Origin: Plantago elongata
Lineage: Eukaryota; Streptophyta; Magnoliopsida; Lamiales; Plantaginaceae
Direction of reading: 5' to 3'
NCBI GenBank assembly: GCA_036897095.1
Contig: JAYMSP010002070.1
Location: 1-26,563, forward strand
DNA length: 26,563 nt
Each line of letters opens with the position of its first letter. Position 1 is the first letter of the stretch. Shown piece by piece: positions 10,295 to 18,146 of this stretch. The notes under the pieces are model-generated. The model did not search any database. It saw only the letters and a program-made list of their open reading frames with translations, and was not told where the DNA came from. A program made the position numbers and the translations under genes.

Positions 10295-11747
10295 ATGGTG
10301 AGTAGTGTGGATGACAAAGGTGGCGCCGCCGCCATCACAACGAACCAATTTCGATTCGGACTCTGACGGATCACGGATTGGGGAGCACGAGTTTCGACCG
10401 GCGAATTTGGGGGATATTGTTGTGATTACGGAAATGATTGGGAATCAACAAGAATCCCTTGATCGAATTGACCTAGGACCACCAGATTTGATTTGCTTGG
10501 ACGTGCAGGTGGAGGCGGTTAATGCTGCGAATATGGCTGAAATTGGGAATCATCGAGATTTGTATGCTCTAACTGGAAGGGACTCGCCTGATCGAACTGG
10601 AATGGGACCTCCGCAACCAGCTATACAGGTGAATAATCTTGAACTTTCGCCGGTGGAGTCAGATCCACAACTACTTTATATACCGTTGCCTGACTGATGT
10701 GGTAAGGGGTAATAGGGAAAAATCACGAGGATTAGCAATCGATTTCATAACACCATCAATTGTCGATGGCGAAGTCAGAGATTGAAATTGAACATGAGGA
10801 TGTGGCATTGAAAATTGAATTTTGGCAAACGTTCCTAATCATGTATGTACTTGGAGGAGTACTATCTATGAATTCCGTCAAACAATATATGATTTAATTT
10901 TGGAAATTTGTGACACTACCAGAGATGTTTTACAATGAAGAAGGTATTTTATCCTGAAATTCTAAACTATAGCTGACATGAAATATGTGATGAGTAAGGG
11001 ACCATAAACGATATATAATATGACGATGTTTCTTGGAGAGTGGGTAACGGGTTTTTCCTTGATAGAGGATATGCTACGTGTTGTTCCAATGTGGGTTAAA
11101 TTACCCCAATTACCTTTGCATCTACGGGGAGCGAAGAGTTTAGGGAAGATTGGTAGTGTGTTGGGTAAACCATTATTCACTGATGAATGTACTGCACACA
11201 AATTGCGTGAGACATATGCGAGAATCTTGGTGGAGGTAGATATCACGAAGAAACTTAGAGATTTCATCAGATCAAGGACTTGCAAGACAAAAAGATTAAA
11301 CAACATGTGGAATATGAATGGAAACCGTTGTTTTGTGATAAATGTCAGAAAATCGATCATGTTTTCCCTACTCAACCTCGTAGGGTGGTCCAACAACAAG
11401 TTGTACGACAATGACGTATACAAAAAAGATAATAGGACATCACAGAGACAGGATCTGGCAAGGCCGAATGGCACCACAGAGATGGGGCAATAAGGGACGG
11501 ACAACACAAATGGAGCGGATATTGATGGTCCCAGTGGCAAGGGTGGTAGCCCTGGACCTAGGACGATGAGCACCATGGAACGAACGGATTGGCACACGGT
11601 GCCGGTAACATCTCGTGTTAAGAACAAGGGGAAGGAACCTATGATTGAGGATGATCAGAGTTTGGATAGTGAGGCGCAATCTCATAAGGGGTTTGAGCCA
11701 TTGAGAATTTCAGATGATTCTCATTCGGCGCATGATCCGGGTCCATG
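10295..11747 (+). pseudogene. LINE A ORF1 relic (DUF4283-like gag with broken CCHC zinc knuckle)
   Basis: ORF1 of plant LINEs encodes an RNA-binding protein that accompanies the element RNA. An acidic N-terminal frame runs from about 10311 to 10697. An ATG at 10295 is in another frame, so the original start is unclear. DUF4283-like sequence follows in shifting frames: EIEIEHEDVALKIEFW and MYVLGG near 10780-10860, YNEEGYFILKF near 10925-10965, and then a 157-residue frame at 11020-11493 with VPMWVKLPQLPLHL, KSLGKIGSVLGKPLFTDECT and YARILVEVDI. After another frameshift near 11275, the bases at about 11310-11350 read YEWKPLFCDKCQKIDH, a CCHC knuckle whose later ligands are lost. At least three frameshifts and several stops make this a pseudogene. 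Assignment rests on these motifs, not on a search. Confidence 0.75.
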
Positions 11748-11900
11748 ATCCTATCCTGGAATGTTATGGGGTGCAACAAAATAGCCAAAATCCGTGAGAT
11801 TAGCTCCCATCTCAACAGTGCACGTGTTGCAGTGGCTGTTATAGTAGGAACTAGAGTAAATCAAGCTAGAAAGCTCAAACGTAAGAGGAAAACTGGGTAA
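11745..11900 (+). pseudogene. LINE A ORF2 start: N-terminus of the AP-like endonuclease
   Basis: ATG at 11745 opens 51 codons ending in TAA at 11898-11900. The peptide starts MILSWNVMGCNKIAKIREIS and continues to VAVIVGTRVNQARKLK. This matches the opening of plant LINE ORF2 endonucleases (exonuclease-endonuclease-phosphatase fold), where WNVRG-N supplies an active-site Asn and a later ET(R/K) supplies a catalytic Glu. Here the Glu position reads G (VGTRV), so the residue appears lost. The start lies at the tail end of the ORF1 frame, as is usual for the coupled ORFs. Homology fades just after the stop, where LTR-like sequence begins. Confidence 0.72.
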
Positions 11901-11959
11901 CATAGATATTTGATGTAGTGTATATGGGCAAAAACTGAAGTGGATTCGGAGTTCGGACG

Positions 11960-13110
11960 AAGAATTGAAAGGCATTTTAGCGAAGCTTGCAAAAGTGATG
12001 ATTTACGGAGCAGCCTAGCCATTTTGGCCATAAATATCTCATATGAAGTACGATTGACCTGAGGCCGGTATGTGAAGATAATTTAAAGTTCTACAACTTT
12101 CATTCCAGAAGTGTATCCAAATTCCTCCTGTAGAAGAAGATATGGACATCGCAAATTCATTGTCTGAAGTCATCTTCACCGAGGCGAGATACGTTGTCCG
12201 CCGCGGCGAGAGTTCCAGAGAGCAGATTTTCTGCATGATTTTCTGTTCGAGATCTGTTGAGCTTCTACTCATTTGTTCTCCTTTAAATTGATTCCCTACA
12301 CCATACCTTTAAACATAACTTATTTTACACAAAGGATAGATAGACTACAACTCCAAGAACTAGGGTTTGACATTGATTGATCTTTGGAGCTTGGTTATCA
12401 TCATTGTTGAAGGATTGACATCGAATTCCTGATTATCTTGGTAATTTCTTCACTGCTTATTCAATTCATATTGCTTCTTCTTCTTCGAATTGTATGATCA
12501 TGTTAGTAATTGCTATTATGTTTATGAAACACATGAACACGATCTTGAATTGCTTTATTATTCAATATATCATGGGTAGCCAAACCGATCTGAATACGGC
12601 AGTTATGTGATAGTCTTGCATATTAGTTCTAGGGTTTCAGATTAATTCATATAGGTTTGGCTAGTTCAAAGATCTTCGTAAAAACCTTCAATCCAATAAA
12701 CTAGTTCAATGATTCTCAAAATCGTTTTCGGTTAAGGATCGTGGATTGACAACCCACGATTAATAAAGTTATATATTCTCAAACAACGATTGGTTGAATT
12801 GGATTGATTGATTTATGTACACCGATAGTGTGATAAATATGAACGATTATCCTTGAATGAATACATTACTTAATCATTACTACTGTGTTCATCTTCTCTC
12901 TTTGATCAACCCAGTTTATCTATTTTCTGTTTAACCTGTGTTTTAGAAGTATAATCTCTAAAATCAAACTTGTTTATGCAAACTATATGATTGTTAAATA
13001 TTTTGTTGTTGTAACTTGATTAATTCCCTAGAGAACGATACCTAGTTAGGCTTAGTCTACAACTACAACGTATTCTCTTATGTTGTTTAGAGCTTAATTT
13101 GAGCTCACCA
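11960..13110 (+). mobile_element. LTR-like segment (probable solo LTR of a Ty3-type element) inside LINE A
   Basis: There is no coding potential. The left part has the run 'agcctagccattttggccat', then a gaagt-cgattgacctgaggccggtat stretch and 'agttctacaactttcattcc'. These features are familiar from plant Ty3-type LTRs. The right part looks like an LTR and leader ('aactagggtttgacattgat', then 'ccctagagaacgatacctag' and 'tctacaactacaacg' near 13030-13070), resembling the end of such LTRs. No gag or pol and no second LTR is nearby, so a solo LTR is the simplest reading. Exact TG and CA ends and a 5-bp target duplication were not resolved. Confidence 0.45.
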
Positions 13111-13138
13111 GCAATCCCTTGGGATACTAACTTCTGGC

Positions 13139-13590
13139 TTGATAACTTTTACTCTCTTTTGGCATAATATTGTAATCTGGCAGGCTGTCATGTATTTGAT
13201 CCCTTGCAATTTACTAGGAGTATATTGGAGTTTAGGTCTTATCATCAATTATGTTTTGTTGAGTATCTTTACTTGTTCACTTATGCTAATTTGGTGGGGA
13301 GTATTTGAAGACTACCCTGATGAGATCTTGAAGACTGTAGGATGGATTACATATTTGTATTTTGAGTTGCAGGATTGTAATCATGTAAAGTTAGCTAGCA
13401 GTCTTCTTTTGTGGAACTTCTGCTTAGGTAGTATTTTTGGCAGTAAGTAACCTACATGCAATGGTGGTAAACTTTGGATTGTAGATCCTTTTTTGTTACT
13501 CATGGGTTCTTATAGACCCCCATGATTTGATGTAATAATTTTCTAATGTACATGGAATGAATGTTCTTCTTTAATTAAAAAGAAGAAGAC
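13139..13590 (+). mobile_element. Probable LINE 3' untranslated end
   Basis: A 103-codon frame here is hydrophobic but shows no family motif. The stretch from 13500 onward reads like a plant LINE 3' end: 'gggttcttatagacccccat', then gatgtaataattttc, then 'tctttaattaaaaag' and an A/G-rich tail ending near 13590. I treat it as the distal end of LINE A, separated from ORF2 by the LTR-like segment. A 3' end of an unrelated transcript is possible. Confidence 0.4.
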
Positions 13591-13987
13591 GGGCATGATA
13601 ATATTTATTTTAAGCCCTTATTACTAGTATGAACTAATTTTTCCAGCTTAGGGGAGGAAGAACATATGGAAGCTGGTAAAAATAAAATAAAATCGTAGAG
13701 TGAATTGATCCCCAAATATTTCAAAGTTCAAACTTGAACTAAATATTCAGCTTCATGTTACTATATCAAGATATATTCATATTGATTATAGAATGTCATG
13801 TGTTGGGCCATTCCCCTTTTGGGCTTTCGAGGGTAGTTGAGTCATTCTCCTAGAGGAAGAGACTTCTGAAGTCTATCTCGGACCTTTGTCCGAGAGTGTT
13901 GGTCTGAAGGCTTGGTCACATTCTCATGTTTGGAAGCAACTCCATAAACTACAAGGCATGTTTGTTCGGACCTTAGTAGCCACAAAT
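13591..13987. other. No gene; short perfect hairpin
   Basis: No coding frame is supported. At 13877-13894 there is a perfect 7-bp inverted repeat, CTCGGAC and GTCCGAG, around CTTT. The motif ggacc recurs here and again at 14780-14840, on the far side of LINE B, which suggests that LINE B may have inserted into an older repetitive sequence. Confidence 0.4.
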
Positions 13988-14652
13988 ATTTTTTTTATTT
14001 TCTGTTGGTACAACATAAACAAAATAAAGTTGACTAGCCTCTAAATCTAACACACGCTGAATTGCATCGCGCAAAAGTGCCCAAAATCATTCGTAGTAGC
14101 AGCTCCATAACTCATCTTGGCTAACACATCAGCGCAATGGTTGCACTCTCTACCGATATTCTGAACTTCGACAGTCCATGGCATACACAACAACTTATTA
14201 CATTCCTCGATAATCCTCATGAGGTGATGGTTCACCGTCGTAGATTCATCCCTGATTAGGCTAAACATCACAACCGAATCAATTTCCACCATCAATTTAT
14301 GGATTTGCGATCCCAAGCATGATTGAGACCAAGACGTAGAGCTTCCGCTTTAGCCTCATCCACATCACAAAAAGAGATGGATTTTAAAAAACAAGGGCTC
14401 CAGTTTCCTTTCTCATTACTACACACCCTTCCAACAACCGAGCTACGAGAGAATAAGTTGGTTCGCCCATTCGGCCAACCCCCATTTACCTTCTACCACA
14501 CAAGAGTCTTCGCGCCCTATTTCACCTTTCCGAAAGAAGACTTAATTTGAGTAAAGAGAATTTGGATTTTGAAGAGAACATCGTTGACAGTGGGGACAAA
14601 GTTTTGATAGATGTGGGTATTATGAGCTTTCCAAAGCTCCCATATAGTCATC
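13988..14652 (-). pseudogene. LINE B 3' part: RNase H domain and tail (5'-truncated)
   Basis: On the minus strand, 14650-14565 reads MTIWELWKAHNTHIYQNF, the IW-LWK-RN segment that precedes RNase H in plant LINEs. RNase H follows: EAKAEALRLGLNHAW (about 14363-14310), a frameshift, then 14316-14047 with HKLMVEIDSVVMFSLIRDES, TVEVQNIGRECNHCADVLAK and the end. The D of EIDS and the R/H/N/AD-LA pattern are RNase H-like (RVT_3). The stretch between 14560 and 14385 is poorly conserved. The copy ends in an A-rich tail (plus-strand T run at 13989-14000), which fixes its orientation. The reverse transcriptase is absent, so this is a 5'-truncated, decayed copy. Confidence 0.75.
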
Positions 14653-14929
14653 TTTTCTCTTGGTGCCAGTTCACTTGGTTCTTTATGAGGTTAGGAGCTT
14701 GTGTCCGGGTCGAATCCTCATGGTATCGGACCATGGATTGGGTCGGAGTTATTGTCTTCAAGGTCTAGTTTGATATTGTACTAACAAAGGTCGGACCCCT
14801 GGTGGCCTTAGGGTCGAACCTTGAGGCCTTGGACCTTAGACAATTTGAAACGCCTTAGGATTCGTTCCAAATGTGTCTACGACGGATTGAACATATTTCC
14901 ATATCAACACTATCCAAGAGAAATATGAA
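14653..14929. other. No gene; ggtcgga/ggacc-rich spacer
   Basis: GC-richer sequence with several tcgga, cggacc and ggtcg motifs, resembling the other flank of LINE B near 13880-13976. It is probably an older repeat split by LINE B. No coding region was recognised. Confidence 0.35.
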
Positions 14930-15289
14930 TCCCTTCATTTATTTATTTTTTTGAAGGATTTAAGATATATTATAAACACACCAAGAGTGAACACAAGAAG
15001 TATTCACCTCTTAGCCAAACGTCACAATTACAAAACAGAAGTACCAAAACCAATGAGAATTAAAAACAAAACCGACTACTTGAACGATCTATCCAAATAA
15101 AAACAGCCGAAGAGGCACATAGGCAAAGACACAAAACCTCTAGCCTTTGGCTCCACCCCAGAACTACAACACGAGTTTGTGCCCCCATACTCAAACCCAA
15201 AATACCAACACACCAAGCTAATCCATACACGTCCCGAGAAACATGAAGCACCTATCTCCTCCATCGTCTAATATGTCCCTTCATTTATT
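14930..15289 (-). mobile_element. LINE C: short 5'-truncated retroposon with 14-bp target duplication
   Basis: The 14-base direct repeat tcccttcatttatt occurs at 14930-14943 and 15276-15289. Both copies follow aatatg (a 2-base difference), so the duplication may originally have been about 20 bp. The interval between them, read on the minus strand, ends tatatcttaaatccttc plus an A-rich (aaaaaaataaat) tail directly against the left repeat. This is exactly the arrangement of a target-primed retroposon in minus orientation. The roughly 330-bp body has 60-codon frames with no recognised domain and looks like a LINE 3' untranslated region. No tRNA-type A and B boxes were evident, so a SINE is less likely. 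Confidence 0.8.
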
Positions 15290-15322
15290 GAACAAGGTAC
15301 TACATAATTTTAATATGTTTTC

Positions 15323-15355
15323 ACTAGTTTATGGCCCGTCGAGTAACTCGACGGG
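15323..15355 (-). mobile_element. Helitron-like 3' terminus
   Basis: Read on the minus strand, there is a perfect 9-bp-arm hairpin, CCCGTCGAG and CTCGACGGG around a 3-base loop, followed after 7 bases by CTAGT. A short CG-rich hairpin closely followed by CTRRT is the diagnostic 3' end of Helitrons. The base after CTAGT is G rather than the usual T. The 5' end (which should start TC after an A) would lie at a larger coordinate and was not found. No Rep/helicase is encoded nearby, so any element is non-autonomous. Confidence 0.5.
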
Positions 15356-15495
15356 TATTAGAGAAATATATATAAACATGTCTCGATACAAATTATTTAT
15401 ATTTAAAAAAGTATGTACAAAATAAATATATAAAAATTAATTAAAGTAAATCATTTACAATAAAAAAAATTTAAATATGAGTTTACGTGATAGGG

Positions 15496-15647
15496 TTCTT
15501 GATTAGCACAAGCTCTATCAAGCCTTTCCATAATGAAACTAGAGGCATACTGTCTATTGCTCCAAGTGAAACTAGGATCACAGAAACCTAAATCATCAAG
15601 TTGGCATTTAGTAAGACACTCCCTAAAATCTAACATCCTTTTCCTGT
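15496..15647 (-). pseudogene. LINE D inverted endonuclease segment
   Basis: On the minus strand, the peptide RKRMLDFRECLTKCQL, then DDLGFCDPSFTWSN, then MERLDRACANQE is the C-terminal half of a plant LINE endonuclease; D-LGF-G-FTWSN and ERLDRA-N are hallmark blocks. The open frame continues past 15496 into unrelated AT-rich sequence. The next expected residues of the domain (FTNTIVRNLVNSTFDH) are found on the opposite strand just past the junction at 15648. The segment is thus inverted relative to the rest, with the break at the E codon (gaa) present on both sides. Confidence 0.82.
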
Positions 15648-16299
15648 GAAGCTTTGATTAAAAGGTTTACTAATACTATTGTTAGAAATCTTGTTAATTC
15701 TACTTTTGACCATACTGCTTTGTTTGTTGATACTTCCTTGGATTCTGCTAGGCCTAGGTGGTTAGAAAGATGATAGGTTCAAGAACAAGTTCAAAAATCT
15801 TTGGAGTGGTCAGATTAATAGGGCTAATTTCAATTTTACCAACTCCATAAATAATCTTTCCAATGATACTCCTGCTTGGGATCTTGGATCTTTGAGTTTT
15901 CTCTTAATAAGGAACTTAGGAGTCTCAAGAAGGATTTGTACAATGTTACTATGCATCTACATAATGATCCTTCCAACCTTGGCCCCCAAGAGACTTACAT
16001 CAGGGAGAAAATTAACAAAGTTAGATCTCAAAAAGCTCAATATTGGGCTCAAAAGTCTATGAGGAATTGGGTTAAACTTCGGGATGCTAATACCAAGTAT
16101 TTTCATGCCGAGTCTTCTCACCAAAGAAGAAGGAACTTTATCCATGGTATTAAGAATCTTAATAACCAATGGATAACTAACACTGATGATATTATCTCTC
16201 AGTTTAGAGAGTTCTTTGTCCTCTCAATCTGAAGATGGGTCTGTTCATCTTGAACCTTTTTCTCACCTTTAGACTCCTTCCTTATTTGAGCAACATGGT
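15648..16299 (+). pseudogene. LINE D end of endonuclease and linker to reverse transcriptase
   Basis: The sense strand reads EALIKRFTNTIVRNLVNSTF, then DHTALFVDTSLDSARPRWLE. This contains the (S/F)DH motif that carries the catalytic His of LINE endonucleases and ends with the usual P-R-W/F motif. A stop and a frameshift follow near 15770. Next, 15876-16232 encodes the linker (LKKDLYNVTMHLHNDPSN, and KAQYWAQKSMRNWVKLRDAN, then TKYFHAESSHQRRR), the W-KLRD-NTKYFH block that precedes the polymerase in plant LINEs. It ends with a frameshift near 16230 and a stop near 16271. Confidence 0.8.
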
Positions 16300-16905
16300 T
16301 TGGATCTTTTGAGCCCTGTTTCTTTGGAAGAGGTTCACCAAGTTGTGGTGAGCATGAGCAGTGACAAAGCTCCTGGTCCTGATGGTCTCAATGCTAGTTT
16401 CTATAAGAACTTTTGGCCTGATATCAAGAACCAAGTTTTTGATTATGTCCAGAAGTTCTTTGAGTCTGGCTTTCTTGACCCCAACATGAACCAAACTCAA
16501 TTTTTTTTGATACCTAAGAAGGAAAACCCACAGTTGGTTACTCATTTTAGGCCTATTAGTTTGTGCAATATGAGTTACAAAATCATTTTAAAAATTCTTG
16601 TTCTTAGGATGAGACATGTTCTTAGTCTTTTGGTGTCTCCTTTTCAAAATGCTTTGGTTCCTGGGAGGCAAATAAGTGATAATGACATGTTGGCTCATGA
16701 GCTTCTTCATATCATGGGTAAGAAAAGGAAATCTAATCAAGTCTTTGTTGGTTTAAAGCCTGACATTGCTAAAGCCTATGACATACTTGAATGGGTTTTC
16801 CTGGAAATGGCTCTGAATAAATTCAACTTTCCTAGCCATTTCGTCAATCTTACTCTCAGGAATCTTTCCTTTTCAAATCAGGCTTACGTGCTTAGGCACA
16901 TTTGA
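16300..16905 (+). pseudogene. LINE D reverse transcriptase, N-terminal half only
   Basis: A 201-codon frame carries the early reverse transcriptase blocks in order: SSDKAPGPDGLNASFYKNFW, IPKKENPQLVTHFRPISLCN, KIILKILVLRM, SPFQNALVPGRQISDNDMLA and KPDIAKAYDILEW. The Asp in DIAKAYD corresponds to the first catalytic Asp. The frame ends at 16905 shortly after the palm begins. The GLRQGDPLSP block, the YADD catalytic box and the thumb, normally the next 300 or so residues, are missing. The sequence resumes directly with the post-polymerase region at about 16920, so an internal deletion of roughly 1 kb is inferred. The enzyme cannot be active. Confidence 0.9.
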
Positions 16906-16917
16906 AAATTTTTTACT

Positions 16918-17597
16918 CAACCAAACTGTCTATGGTCTCTTGTTTGTAAACATAAGTACACATCCAAAACTACCTTCTGGGATGCCACTGAGAAGGCTCA
17001 CCATAGCTGGCTGTGGAAGCAGATTCTTAGCATGAGGGAGACTTTCAAACTGGCTATGGCTCATGTTGTCGGTGATGGCAAATCTACTAATTTTTGGAAA
17101 GACATGTGGTTGGGTAATAGAAGATTGCAGGTTTTTTCTTCCATGACTTCTTGTCCCAATCAGGTTGTCTCTGATTTTATCTCTCAAGGCCAATGGAACC
17201 AGGCTGCACTTGATCAGGTTCTTCCTAGAGACATTGTGTTGGAAATTATTTGTATTCCTCTGTCTATCCAATCTAAATCAGATGTTCTTGTCTGGACTCC
17301 TAACCAATCTGGCTCTTTCTTTGTTAAGAGTGCCTATAACTTCATTTTGCATAATAATACCCAGCAGGAAGTTCATTGGCCTTGTAATTATATTTGGAAA
17401 ATTAAAACTATTACTAGAATCAGATTTTTCATATGGTTGATTGTTTGAGATAGGCTCCCTACTTCTTTTTCTCTGTGGAAAAAAGGCATCATTGCTTCTC
17501 CTTCATGTCCTTGTTGTGGTACTGAGGAGGAAACTACTTCTCATCTCTTTTTACATTGTTCCAAGTTCAAGGAGTTAAGAGATAGTTGTGATTACTA
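16918..17597 (+). pseudogene. LINE D post-polymerase region with zf-RVT zinc-binding motif
   Basis: Translation gives NCLWSLVCKHKYTSKTTFW, then SWLWKQILSMRETFKLAMAH, then VVGDGKSTNFWKDMWLGN, the LW--V--KY...W-W--IL...GDG--(I/T)-FW-D-W pattern of plant LINEs. After WTPNQSGSFFVKSAYNFI, a TGA near 17446 interrupts the frame. Then 17450-17570 reads DRLPTSFSLWKKGIIASPSC and PCCGTEEETTSHLFLHCSKF, a zf-RVT motif with Cys and His ligands largely intact. Stop codons at 17446 and near 17596 mark decay. Confidence 0.85.
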
Positions 17598-18146
17598 ATT
17601 TATTTTTTGAGTTCCCTCCCGATTCCCATTATCTTGTTCTTTTTGTGAATTTGTGTTGGACCATTTGGAAGGTTAGGAACATGAAGATTTTTAATTTGGA
17701 AGATATCAACATCTATTCCATTAGACATCAGTGGTGGAATTTGAATAAGGAGGTGTGCTTGTCTACTACTCCTTCTAGTCATAGGATAATCAAGTGTAAA
17801 TGGAATCCTCCGGATCAGGGAAGTTTTTGCTTGAATGTTGATGGTTCTATTTTCATTGATTATCCCCATGCTAGTGTTGGTTATGTCCTTAGGGATCACA
17901 ATGGCTCCTTTTATAAGGCTGTTTCAGCTTATATAGGAAGGTTGTACATCAACATGGCTAAGCTTTATGCTCTTAGAATTGGTCTTAATCATGCCTTGCT
18001 TCCTAGTATCCATAATGTTATGGTACTGATTCTAATTATGTGTTCTCTTGTTTCAACATGGGATAGCACCTCAGTGGCAGCAAATGCCACTAATCAGTGA
18101 CATTATCTTCCTTGCCTCACAGTTTGATGATTCCAACTCCTTTTTT
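17598..18146 (+). pseudogene. LINE D RNase H, N-terminal two thirds
   Basis: The frame starts with the pre-domain stretch LFVNLCWTIWKVRNMKIF and then enters RNase H (RVT_3 type): CKWNPPDQGSFCLNVDGS (first catalytic Asp in NVDGS), GYVLRDHNGSFYKAV, and INMAKLYALRIGLNHALL, where the usual catalytic Glu of AE-xALxxGL is replaced (AKLYAL). A frameshift follows near 18030. In the next frames the sequence reads TDSNYVFSCFN and then APQWQQMPLISDIIFLASQF followed by DDSN. The domain stops abruptly near 18140 in a T-rich stretch. Its remaining C-terminal block is found 2.5 kb downstream. Confidence 0.82.

Larger units (their letters stand above)
10210..13590 (+). mobile_element. LINE A (L1-clade non-LTR retrotransposon), decayed and interrupted
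   Basis: The order on the plus strand is a GC-richer leader (about 10210-10294), an ORF1 relic, the opening of ORF2, an LTR-like insertion and a probable 3' end. The ORF1-to-ORF2 order and the overlapping start of ORF2 are typical of plant L1-clade LINEs. Most of ORF2 (reverse transcriptase onward) is absent. Assignment of 13139-13590 to this copy is inferred from position and from its A-rich 3' terminus. No convincing target duplication was found. Confidence 0.55.

Noticed and set aside
13139..13450. 103-codon hydrophobic ORF as a small membrane protein
   Set aside because: It has no family motif, lies between an LTR-like segment and a LINE-type 3' end, and is explained by T-rich composition.
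10213..13590. gaagac at about 10212 and 13584 as a target duplication of LINE A
   Set aside because: It is only six bases of common A/G sequence, too short for LINE target duplications, and the element boundaries are uncertain.
13968..14839. GGACCTTAG at 13968-13976 and 14831-14839 as a target duplication around LINE B
   Set aside because: Both flanks are rich in related ggacc motifs, and the right copy lies about 180 bp past the last recognisable LINE B sequence. It more likely reflects an older repeat.
15060..15264. Two overlapping minus-strand ORFs of about 62 codons
   Set aside because: They lie inside the LINE C 3' stub, overlap in different frames and show no domain.
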